A stretch of 30,000 bases of DNA from Cryptococcus deneoformans JEC21. Taxonomy: Eukaryota > Basidiomycota > Tremellomycetes > Tremellales > Cryptococcaceae. The stretch covers positions 1,306,361 to 1,336,360 of the forward strand of contig NC_006670.1 in NCBI RefSeq assembly GCF_000091045.1, written 5' to 3'. The notes beneath the pieces were generated by a model that made no database searches, was not told where the DNA came from, and was given only the letters and a program-made list of their open reading frames with translations. This document shows, piece by piece, positions 20,933 through 30,000 of the stretch. The position numbers and the translations under genes are program-made. How positions within the stretch are numbered: the stretch's first letter is position 1; every line of letters starts with the position of its first letter.

Positions 20933-23900
20933 ATGTCATACAATGCTTCAGGCGGCTGGGGAGCCGGCCCGCAACAGGCTGAAAACGTAGACGATGGTGG
21001 ATGGGGTGGACCTCCCGAGGCAGTCGAATGGGCCCCGCCCGGTGCTTGGCCTTCCGATCCCCCTCCCAAACCTGCTCCAACTGCTACAGCTGAGATCAGC
21101 CAACCTGCCCCTGCTCCAGAGCCTACACCTGCTCCGGTCCAAGCTGAATCAGTCAAGACTGGCGCAAGCGAAACCCAAGAAGCTGAAGATGGCGGCGGCT
21201 GGGGTGGTTCTGCCGAAGTTGTCAACCCGGCTTCCGTCCCTATTCCTCCTTCCACCGCTGCCACCTCCACAGTCTCCGCTGCATCCGTCTCTGTTCCTTC
21301 TTCTGATGTGGGTGCTGATGCCGGCGAGACCCAAGACGATAATGCCGGCGGCTGGGGTGGCGAACCCGCCAAGCCCTCTGCCGACAACGAGGACGATCGG
21401 ACCGCTCCGGTTACTGGCAATGTTACTTTGAACGGATGGGATGGATCTCAGCATGCGCAAAAGGGCGTGAGCGATGGCGAATGGAAGCAGCCTGAACCTG
21501 AGCCTCAGCAAGATAACGCCGGTGGATGGGGTGCCGAGCCTGCGTCTTTGAAGACTAGCAACAGCGACAATGATGCTGGTGGTTGGGGATCGCCCGAGCC
21601 ACAACAGGCCAATGGTGGCTGGGATGCTCCCGTTCCCTCGTCCAACGACAACGCCGGCGGGTGGGAAGAGCCTCAGCCCCCTGTTCGTGCTCCTAGGAGT
21701 CAGACTTCCAATTCTGGTGGATGGGACTCTCAATCCCAATCCACCGGTAATGGCAACGCCGGTGGTTGGGACAACACCGATACACAGTCTATCCACTCTC
21801 AACGTTCGCAATCCGCCGTTCACTCGGCACATCTCTCCCGACAATCCGGGCCCCAGTCTCAATCTCGGTCAATCAACTATGGCTACGGTGGCGGCCGGGA
21901 CGCTTCTGATGTGGGCGTGTATATCCCCGATGCAGTCGTGAGTCGAGGACCATGGGACAGACCGTTTGTCATGCCGCAGAGCGATAATGGATGGGCCGGG
22001 TTTGCCGCGAGGAGGAGAGGTGGGGCAGCGGGAGGTGCGGGGAGGGGAGGGTATGGTGATAATGGAGGAAGACAGCCTCAGCGTCAGCAGCAGCAGCAAG
22101 GTGGCTGGGACGCCGAACCTGCTCAGGCATCCGGCGGATGGGGAAGTGAATCCGTCCAGCAATCTTCTGGCGGATGGAACGCCGAGCCTACGCAACAGTC
22201 CTCTGGTGGATGGGGAGCTGAACCTGCCCAAACCTTTTCTAATGATGCCGACGATGGAGGATGGGGTGCTGATCCCGCTCCTATCAAGTCTACTTCCACT
22301 TCTGTCTCTGCCTCTGCGCCTGTTCCCGCTCCAGCTCCAGCTCCCGTGCCAGCTCAAGCTCAGGTAGATAACAATGCTGGTGGCTGGAGTGCTGACCCTG
22401 TGCCCGCTGCCGACTCCTCCAGCGACGATGCCGGTGGCTGGGGTTCACCCGAGCCTGTGCAGAGGACACCCAAGGCCAAAACCAAGGTTGTGGATGATGC
22501 CGGTGGATGGGGTGCTGAGCCTGCTCCTGTACCTGTCCAGACCAACCAAGCTCAGTCAAATGACGACACAGGGGGATGGGGTGCGGAGCCCGCTAGCAAT
22601 GGAAGTGGCGATACCGGCGGATGGGGTGACACCACTCAATCTCAACCCCAATCCCAATCCCAATCCAACTCTGGCAGTGGCGGATGGGGTGACGATACCC
22701 AATCCCAATCTCAGTCTCAGTCCCAGAATAGCGGCGGATGGGGCGACGAGCCTGCTCCTTTGGGCGAAAACAACTGGGGTAGCCGAAGTGGCGGGGGAGC
22801 TTCCCAACAGCCTACTGAGAGTGGGTTTGGAGGTGGCTTGCAGGGCGGCTACAGCAGTGGTGGTGGTGATGGAAGAGGCCGAGGCTTTGGGGGAGAGTGT
22901 CATCACTGTGGAAAGACCGGCCATATTGTAAGTTTGTCCCGTGATAGTTGTAAAGGTCAAAGATTGTAAGCAGGGCAGTTGCTGATATATTGTCCATGGG
23001 TAGGCTCGTATGTGCCCTGACACTGGATACTCTGGTTCTCCCAATGATTGCTTCCGATGTCAACAACCTGGTCACATGGTGAGTCTTTTTTGTTCAATTT
23101 TTCATTCTACGGGAAATTGGTTCTGATGTGCAATGTCGTGATTGTAGGCTCGTGAATGCCCCAACACCTTTGGCGGTGGAGATGCCTGTTTCAAATGCGG
23201 TCAGCCTGGTCACTTTGTGAGTCTTTCCATGATGTAATGCTTGAACAAATGGTTGGCCGAGCTGATCGATGGGAATCGCGTTAGGCTCGTGAATGTCCTG
23301 GCGCGTATGGTGGCGGTGGTGGCGGCTTTGGCGGCAGTAATGGTGGTTTCCGTGGCGGCTTTGCCCCTCCCGCTTCTGGTGCCAACGCTGTCACGAACGT
23401 TACTGGTGCCACTGGCTGGGGCTTCCGAAAAGCTTACCTCTCCCAAAACCCTAATGCCGGGGAACGTAGTCAGAGCTCTTGGGATTCCTCCAACTTCAAC
23501 TCTGGCGGTGGTAACGGTGGGGGGGACAACAGCAACGGTTCCGGTACCGATCGCCCTGCTCGTACATCGTGGAAGGATGACGCCAGCTCTGGGCACAGCG
23601 CACTCTCTCGCGACAGAGACCTCACTGGCTGGTCCGTTCATGAAAAATGGGAAAATGAGAAAGTCAGTTTGCCCAAGCACAAGCGAGAGATTCTCGCAGG
23701 ACAGTCATGGTTGGAGGAAGATGATGGCACGTCGCTCGCGGCTGAGGCGGTCGTGGAGGATGATAACACTAGCAGCGGATGGGGCGCGATGAAAGCCGCG
23801 CGAGCAAACCAACCCGAGCCCAAGACGGAAGACGACGGTGGATGGGGAGGAGCGCCTGTGCCTGCCCAGAACCAAGATGAAGATGATGGAGGATGGGGCG

Positions 23901-26189
23901 GCGCGCCTGTTGCTCTGCCCTCCGGCGGTAAAGAAGATGCTGGCGGATGGGGAGACAACGGGGGCAGCAATGATGGTGAAATGGGTGGTGGACCGGAGAC
24001 GACTCCCAAAGCCCAGCCTGCGCGACTGAAACCCGAGCCTTCTGCTCAGTCTCAGCCTCAAACTGGTGGATGGGATGTGGAGCCGGTGCAACCTCAAGCC
24101 CAAACTAGTTCAGACGACAACGCCGGCGGATGGGGTGCTGAACCTGTTAGTAACGGAGCGAACGACGATGCTGGTGGATGGGGCGCCCCCGAACCTAAGC
24201 AAATCTCCCGCCCATCTAACGGTGGTGGATGGGGCGCGTCTGAACCTGAGCCTGTAAGCAGTGGCGGTGGTAGTGGATGGGGTCAACAGGGCGGTCGAGG
24301 TAACTTTGGCGGCAATGTTAGTCCTCTTGCGTGCTTTAAAAAAAACATAAATAGCTAACGTCGTGTAGGACTCTTCGGGCACTTCTATTAGCAGTCAAGC
24401 CGGTCGTCGCCCAGGTGTACGCACCCCTTGGGCGGAGAGGTCTGTTATGAAGACTAACCAAACTGGGAAGTGGGGCAACGATGGCTTTGAGCAGCTTGAG
24501 AGAGATTGGCAGACGTATGGTCGAGGTGGCTTTGGTGGTCGCGGACGCGGTGCACGTGAGTGTTTTGCTTTAGTTGAGGTTGTATGACCACTTTGCTGAA
24601 CATGAAGTTTTCATCGAATAGCTCGGGGACGTGGTGGATTTGGCGGTGGTTTTGGCTCTCGCGGTGATGATGGTGATAACTTCCAGTCTAGGGACAATGG
24701 ATGGGGCGCTCGTGCTTCTTCCAATGCTAACGATAATGGTGCCTTTGCCCCCACCGCTTCCAATGTGAATGCCGGTGGTTGGGATGCAACTCCCGCGCCT
24801 GTTCCCGATGCGTCGTCGAACAACGATGATGGCGGATGGGGTAGTGCGCCTGCTCCTGTTCCTGCCGCTTCTTCCAATAATGACGATGGTGGATGGGCTG
24901 GTGAGCCTGCTCCTGTCTCTGCCCCTGCTGCCCCGTCAAACGAGGATCATGGTGGATGGGCTGGTGAGCCCGACTCTGTGACCGCACCTGTGCAGTCCAC
25001 TCAAGCTCAAGCCGACGATGGCGGATGGAGGGGTGAGCCCGAAAAGCAGAGTTCTGTTCCAGCATCTACTGCTCCTGTCCAGGAATCTGCATCTGCGGAT
25101 GATGACGGTGGATGGGGTGGCGAACCAGAGAAGGTTGAGGTTGCTCGCGGCCCTGACTCCATTCCAGTCTCCGCTTCCAAAGAGGAGACCAAGCCCGAGG
25201 AGGACGACGGTGGATGGGGTAATGAGTCGAAGAAGGTCGAGGCGCCTGTTGCTCCTGCGCCTGCTCCAGTTGAGGAACCCAGGACGGAGCCTGAAGATGG
25301 CGGATGGGGTGGAGAGCCTGAAAAGGTCGAGCAACCTCAAGAAAAGCGACCCGTTGAAGCCGAACAGCCAGAATCGAAAGCTGACGAGGAGTCCAAACCC
25401 GCCATCAAGGCTGAAATCAATCCCGCTTCCGATTCCAAGCCTTCCTCTGTCGCAGGTTCGGTCAAGGCCGAGTCTGTTTCTTCCAAGCAAGACGCTGAGC
25501 ACCATACTCCCAAGTCGGTCGCCTCTAGCCTCCGGGAATCCTCTGCTCCTCCTTCCCAAGGCGCTTCCTCCCCTCGACCCTTTGCTCAGCCGTTTACCCC
25601 TCGAACTGTGCAAAACTCGCTCCTTTTCGCTAGCCCTGTGCAGCGACACATCTCCCCAGTGCCTTCGATCGTGGGTGCCGGCTATCTCGACGGCCGAGCG
25701 TCACCCTTCACCCCGGGTTACATTTCCCCTCTTGCTGCTCCTGGGCCTTACCCCATCCCTGCTGCCCCTGTCGGTGTCCCTCCTGTCCCTGCTTACACCG
25801 CACCCATTCCAGTTATTCCAGCGGTGAGCCCGCCCATCCAGCCTTCCGGCCCGCGATACTTTGAGCCTGCCAGGTCCGACTCTCGAGTCTCCATCAAGAC
25901 GCCTAATGGTGCGCCTGTCATGTCACCTGCTGGATCCAACGCATCGCTCCCTACAAGCTCGCCCGTTGGCCAGGCTGGGTACTATGAAGTCCCCCATGTA
26001 CCTGTCGGGCAAGAAGGCTACTACCAGCAGGCGATGAACCCTTATGACTCCATGTCATCTCATGTCAGTGTCCCTGTTGCCGTGGGCGGGCAGGGTATGT
26101 CCGGCTTTGTGGAAGGTCCTGATGGGGCTTATTATCCCGTCAGTCAGCAGCCTGGGTATGGGTACCGACCGTTTGGGTACGGTATGTGA
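20933..26189 (+). CDS. Large GW/WG-repeat protein with three CCHC zinc knuckles (candidate Argonaute-binding protein)
   Basis: Exons 20933-22927, 23004-23078, 23148-23216, 23285-24316, 24369-24555 and 24622-26189 give 1,641 aa. I count about 37 GGW motifs (22 in exon 1, 7 in exon 4, 8 in exon 6) in units like DDAGGWGAEPxP, with Ser/Gln/Pro/Ala-rich spacers. Such tryptophans in disordered, acidic context are the hallmark of GW proteins whose Trp side chains bind pockets on Argonaute PIWI domains. Three retroviral-type zinc knuckles (CX2CX4HX4C) lie at residues about 656-720 and suggest binding of single-stranded RNA. RGG/GFGG stretches flank exons 5-6 and the C-terminus is Pro/Tyr-rich. Two GW proteins, Gwo1 and Gwc1, are known partners of the Cryptococcus RNAi machinery; this could be Gwo1 or another family member, which I cannot decide. 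It would act in the cytoplasm/P-bodies if so. Alternative: a Gis2/CNBP-like mRNA-binding protein with a low-complexity tail. Confidence 0.8.
22898..23296 (+). repeat. Tandem zinc-knuckle exons (CCHC x3), each split by an intron at the same place
   Basis: The knuckles are CHHCGKTGHI/ARMC, CFRCQQPGHM/AREC and CFKCGQPGHF/AREC, where the slash marks an intron. All three introns are phase 0, sit after the residue following the zinc-binding His, and have acceptors followed by GCTCGT. Introns 2 and 3 both begin GTGAGTCTTT. Exons 2 (75 nt) and 3 (69 nt) are therefore symmetric units that can be skipped or duplicated without breaking the frame or the zinc-binding pattern. Confidence 0.85.
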
Positions 26190-26571
26190 AGACAGGCGAC
26201 ATCTATTACGTGTGGCGGGATGGTGTGCAGAAAGCTGGATAAAGAGGTAAAGATGTAAAAAAAAGATATCAGTGAATGTTTACGAGATTCGGGAGGATCA
26301 TAGCTGGATATTTGATAAAGTTTTCAAAGTTGAAAGGTTTCTTTCTTATTTATTTTACTTTTTGAAGCATAAGCATATTAGGGGAGGGCATGGAGATGTA
26401 TGCATTTCGTTCGTTTTGGAAGCCTAGCATTCCCTATTCAGCTTCCTTTTTCTTATAATACTTCATCATATGACAACTAGTCTACAAGAGATTTCTCGTT
26501 ATTAACCCATGGTAGATTCTTCTTGGCGAATCCCCCGGCTTTTTAATCCCCCGGGGAGGAGGGGGATTGAT
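26190..26571. other. Intergenic region between convergent GW-repeat and MCH1 genes (382 bp)
   Basis: It holds the 3' UTRs of both genes, with T-rich stretches (for example 26338-26365). A short G/C inverted element, CCCCCGGCTTTTTAATCCCCCGGGGAGG, spans about 26531-26560. No ORF or RNA gene is seen. Confidence 0.45.
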
Positions 26572-28767
26572 CTATACTTTCCATCGTCTACCTAACAACC
26601 AAAGGCCTAGACTACCCACGAAGCACGATACGGCGCAGACGATAAAGGTTACTCTAAAACAATGTGTACCATGGCATTCTGTCTGAGAATCTGAAGGGAT
26701 GGAAAGGAGGGCGTAGAGGTACTGCGGTTTAGAAGATGAACCGAGAGAATGTCAGTCAATTCAAGGTAATAAAAAAAGGGAACGCGAAAGAACGTACGGA
26801 ATAGACGACAGACCCGAGTGCCGCGAAATACGAAATCATTCCCCATGCTAAACCAAAGTTTGTCGGCCCGAAATGAAGCGATACGATCGCAGGCTTTTAA
26901 AATAGTCAGCTCGACAGAAGAAAGGAAAAAAAAAAAAAGACGACACGGGGACATACGGTAAGTGTGAACAGCGCGCCATACATCCCTCCCACACCTACAC
27001 TAAGCACCCACAAGCGCTTCTCCCCTTTTCCCCCTTGTAAACCGGCTGCGGCAAAGACGTACACTCCACCGAGGAGGAGGGCACAGGTACCTGTCATGGC
27101 CGCTCTGCTCATTCTCACTTTATGGATCTGTTTCCATAGATGTGGCGGTTCAGGGTGTGCTCTTTCCCTATCGTCCCCATCCCCTGCCGCAATCGCATGA
27201 TGATCATCATCATCATGTGGTGAGGGTGTAGAGGCAAGAGGATCGTCTTGATCGGGACGGTAAGCCGGGTTGGGAACCGCGGTGGGCGGCGGAGAGAGAT
27301 AGTCTGCCAAGAAACCTGTAAACAGGCGGGCGAGTGTGGAGGAGAGGGAGATGAGGAATACTTGTGTGTTCCTCTGCGCCAGCGGGTTGGTGTCGGTATC
27401 GATATCGGTATCGTTCGTTATCGAGGCGTACGAGATGTTGTCAGGAGTGAAGAGGGAAAAGGGGGTGGGGAGAGATGAGGGTGTAGGGAGGAGGGAAGTG
27501 AGGATCGAACCGATGGAAGCGATTGTCATTTCGCCAGGACCGATGACGAGTGCGACGAGGATACCAAAGATCCAAAATCCTTGCCAATCGGCTATCAAGT
27601 CCCAAACGCCCCATTGCCCTGCTTCCGGTCCGGTGTTGTTGACGTTGGATAGGTGGCTAGGTTTGGAGGAATCTTCCGCCTCGTCACCGTCACGGATAGA
27701 AGCGTAGGATTGCTCGAGGGCTGGACGAGCGGCTTCAGGGCCACCGATAAGGAGGGGCGTATGTTCGGATAAGTGGAGGAACTGGCTGATGGGCGAGCCA
27801 GGCTCAGTGTCTTCATCTTGTCCTGGAAAGTGAACGTCTTGCTCGAGCAGTGGAGGAGTTGTAGGCTGGATGATACGCATAAATAGGGCACCAAAGAGGT
27901 TGACACCGGGAGATAAAAGCCCGAGGAAGAACAAGAACTTGACAGGGTCGAGGTCGCCGGTGGAGGGGGAAATGAAGATACGGAGAGAAGAAAAGGAGGA
28001 GAGGGCGAGAGAAGAGAGACCGATGAGTGAGAGAGGGAGCGAGAGGGACAGCGTGGGGTGGGTAGGGAAGGAGAGGGACGCTTAGGACGTGTGTTTCAGC
28101 TTTATATGCGGTGGACAGACTATACGGGGACATACCGCACGTGAGACAGGCAAAGTAGGAGCCGACGGTGGCTGCGCCGACCAGGAAATATGCGGCTGTG
28201 AGCCATACATACAGAAGCGGTGTCTCAGCGGTGGATGTCGCGAGTATGGCGGCGAATGACAGGTAGCCCGCTGCGCTCAGGCAGGCGGATACGAGGGAGC
28301 CTCTGGTGCAGCGTATCAGACGTCAGGTATTGAGTATGGGGATGCGCACAAGCAGACACCTACATCCTGGGGCCATACCTGTCCGTGAGAGATCCCAGGG
28401 GCGCAGCCATGAGGTATACTCCTACGATTCCACTGTGCGCCGGCTGGGTCAGCGGGGCTAGACGGCAGCGAGAAGGAAATGCAACGCACCCGACGACGAT
28501 GGTCTGTGCCTGTGTGCCGTCGAGGCGGCGCATGCTGGCGACGACGGGCCCATAGGTGGCCCAGCAGTAGACGCCGTTGGCCTGGAGGGCGCTGGCGGCG
28601 ATGGCGAGGCACGTGAGGGCGTTGGCGAGGGGGCGGGGCCAGGGGAGACGGGGGAGGCGGCGAGTGCCGAGACGTTTTGCGTGGAGGATGTGGGGGATGT
28701 CGGGGGAGGAGGTGGCAGCGCTGCGCTCGATGTCGTACAGCACCACGGGGGCGCGCTCGCTCGACAT
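26572..28767 (-). CDS. MCH1: MCH1-like major facilitator transporter
   Basis: Exons (complement) 28767-28490, 28432-28364, 28302-28136, 28080-26957, 26893-26798 and 26721-26572 give 627 aa. The fold is a 12-helix MFS: helix 1 (NALTCLAIAASALQANGVYCWATYGPVV), an MFS-type motif GSLTDRYGPRIGS after helix 2, and paired helices through YLSFAAILA, VWLTAAYFLVGAATVGSYF and FLFFLGLLSPGVNLFGALF. A long charged central loop (QDVHFPGQDEDTEPG onward) follows, and the second half ends with GPTNFGLAWGMISYFAALGSVVYS. That last block is typical of nodulin-like/Mch1 carriers. Despite the monocarboxylate-permease-homologue name, yeast Mch1 does not transport monocarboxylates and its substrate is unknown; the yeast protein is vacuolar. 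An in-frame upstream ATG at 28857 would add 30 residues; 28767 (GCCATGTCG) is preferred. It is divergent from the Mug190-like gene. Confidence 0.85.
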
Positions 28768-28935
28768 GGCCGTCAAACACAAACACTCCGTCCGGAATCG
28801 CCGTGCCAAATAAAAGCGGGAGAGGGCGGCGATCGCCGACAGCGCCCTACCCCGCATACGTCATAGTTCCCCCGCACGCAGACGGCCTTCATATATTGCA
28901 GACCCAGCGGCCCACCTCGCCCAGCCACATCCCCA
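28768..28935. promoter_or_regulatory. Short divergent promoter between MCH1 and the Mug190-like gene
   Basis: Only 168 bp separate the two start codons (78 bp if MCH1 starts at 28857). The region is GC-rich and lacks a clear TATA box on either side; TTATTTGG on the minus strand is the nearest AT-rich patch. The two promoters must overlap. Confidence 0.5.
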
Positions 28936-30000
28936 ATGCCACCCGCCAGCACAGACAGCCAAAGCACAGACTTCCCGGACCTGCCCCCCGCACCGCCCTC
29001 CCACGTGGTCGGGCAGGGATACTCCGCGCACAACCCCGTGCCCACCGTCCAGAGCTACAAGGCCACCCAGCAGAAACACGAGGAACAGGCCCACGCCTAC
29101 GCCGAGATGGTCGAGAGGCGTGCGAGGGAGGCCGAGGAGCGGGAGCGTCGTTCCAGGGAGAGCCGCAGCGGCGTCGGAGGCGACGGCCATGCTGCACCCC
29201 AGAGCGGAAGTCCAGATGCCCAAGCGGGTAGCGCGCCCGTCAATGCCGGTCCCGACGAGGAGACGAATGCCGCCAAAGTGCAGGAGGGCAAGAAGACTGA
29301 CGAGCCGAATGCTGCCTCGGGAGCTAATGAAAAGGCCCGCATGATGGAACAGATGAATGCCAACCAGCGTGAGTTGTTTGCCGTAGGGTACCAGCCGCTC
29401 ACCTTTACCACGTCCAGTCAAACCTACCGAGCGCTTCGCAAAGGCGGAAAAGGGCCAGCGCCGAGTGCGCGACCCCATCACCGGCGCAGAGATCATCGTC
29501 AAAGATGCCGATCCCAAAGGCGAGTCCCGCCTCCGCTTATGGGCCCCGCCCACACGCCAAACCTGCTGATTGTCCGTATAGACTTTGACAGCAAGCAGCC
29601 CGCTACCAAGGGCACCAACGTCCTCTACCATGCCTTCCCGCCTCCCCAGCCCATCTCCGTCAAAACTGCAATGGAGAAACTCAAACTGATCCAATACGGT
29701 ATTGCAGGCTTCACCTTCTTCATCTGGCTCACCGTCGCATTTGGTTCCGGTCTCTTTGCATTCTTTTACAGATCTACCTTGTGCTCGGTGTCTGCATTTA
29801 TACTCATGACCGCTGTGAGCCTTGTGGAGAGGAGTTTGGAAAGGGATGTGGAAAAGGTAAGGCAGGATATGGGACGACAACGAGGCGAGGCGTTTAGTCC
29901 GCCTGTTCCAGAGAGTGTAGAGTGGATGAACGGGTTGATCAAGTTGGTCTGGGGACTTGTCGATCCGTAAGCGTTTCCCATCTTCCGAAAACCAAACAAA
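28936..30000 (+). CDS. mug190: Mug190-like SMP/C2 lipid-transfer protein, N-terminal part (continues past window)
   Basis: Exons 28936-29368, 29418-29519 and 29582-29966 are seen; a GTAAGC donor follows at 29967 and the gene runs off the edge. The N-terminus is charged and disordered with a Glu/Arg coiled-coil stretch. Next comes the conserved block RVRDPITGAEIIVKDADPK joined to FDSKQPATKGTNVLYHAFPPP. A two-segment membrane hairpin (GIAGFTFFIWLTVAFGSGLFAFFY and CSVSAFILMTAVSLVE) follows, and then PESVEWMNGLIKLVWGLVDP, the start of an SMP domain as in tricalbins/extended synaptotagmins. By family, such proteins anchor in the ER and move lipids at ER-plasma membrane contact sites; fission-yeast Mug190 is meiotically upregulated. 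C2 domains are expected downstream but are not visible. Intron 2 is GC-AG. Confidence 0.8.
29520..29581 (+). other. GC-AG intron in the Mug190-like gene
   Basis: Exon 2 reads into a stop (TGC TGA at about 29567) unless spliced, and no GT donor gives the right phase. Donor GCGAGT after AAAG with acceptor GTATAG (62 nt) joins KDADPK to DFDSKQP in frame, as the family pattern expects. Confidence 0.75.

Noticed and set aside
21149..21862. Long antisense ORF (237 codons) opposite the GW-repeat gene, and a similar one at 24936-25649
   Set aside because: They are mirror images of the repeated GGWG/Pro/Ser codons, with low-complexity Arg/Gly/Ser products and no start or splice context.
28768..28857. 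In-frame upstream ATG for MCH1 (adds 30 residues)
   Set aside because: It leaves only 78 bp to the divergent gene and adds an Arg/Cys-rich lead unlike the family; not excluded.
28936..29970. Single uninterrupted 344-codon ORF for the Mug190-like gene
   Set aside because: Its middle (GKGPAPSARPHHRRRDHRQ) is nonsense-like, while splicing of two introns restores the conserved DPITG block; the long frame is fortuitous.

Overview
This window looks like nuclear DNA of a basidiomycete yeast, most probably the Cryptococcus neoformans/gattii group or a close relative. Almost every gene is interrupted by short introns (mostly 48-76 nt) with GTNNGT donors and CTAAC-like branch points. Intergenic gaps are small and the proteins are fungal housekeeping families. 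The species call is inferred from gene style and content, without any database comparison.

Layout: (1) 1-577, the 3' end of a calpain-like protein entering from the left. (2) 1299-3044 (-), mitochondrial ribosomal GTPase mS29/DAP3, divergent over 139 bp from (3) NOP53, a 60S ribosome-assembly factor (3184-4663, +). (4) 4858-7641 (-), a GATA-type zinc-finger regulator. (5) 8535-9863 (+), a zinc alcohol dehydrogenase with two apparent lesions. (6) PEX7, the peroxisomal PTS2 receptor (10269-11614, +). (7) 12222-13079 (-), a four-helix ER membrane protein resembling the permease chaperone Shr3. (8) 14437-16315 (+), an AIF/AMID-type FAD oxidoreductase. (9) ERG3, sterol C5-desaturase (17588-18759, +). 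(10) 19319-20028 (+), the diphthamide J-protein DPH4, which has no ATG where one is expected. (11) 20933-26189 (+), a 1,641-residue GW/WG-repeat protein with three CCHC zinc knuckles. (12) 26572-28767 (-), an MCH1-like transporter, divergent over 168 bp from (13) a Mug190-like SMP/tricalbin-type lipid-transfer protein that runs off the right edge.

This is not an operon-like region. The genes serve separate functions: mitochondrial and cytosolic ribosome production, peroxisomal import, ergosterol synthesis, translation-factor modification, transport and membrane contact sites. Only the two short divergent promoters suggest shared control; the mS29/NOP53 pair makes sense for coordinated ribosome production.

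The most interesting element is the GW-repeat gene. It has about 37 GGW motifs, and two small symmetric exons each carry the second half of one zinc knuckle and the first half of the next. It is a candidate Argonaute-binding, RNA-associated scaffold. Other points are three GC-AG introns in three unrelated genes, an ADH with an in-frame TGA plus a one-base frame slip, and the DPH4 start codon reading ATA. All exon structures were worked out by hand from reading frame and splice signals.
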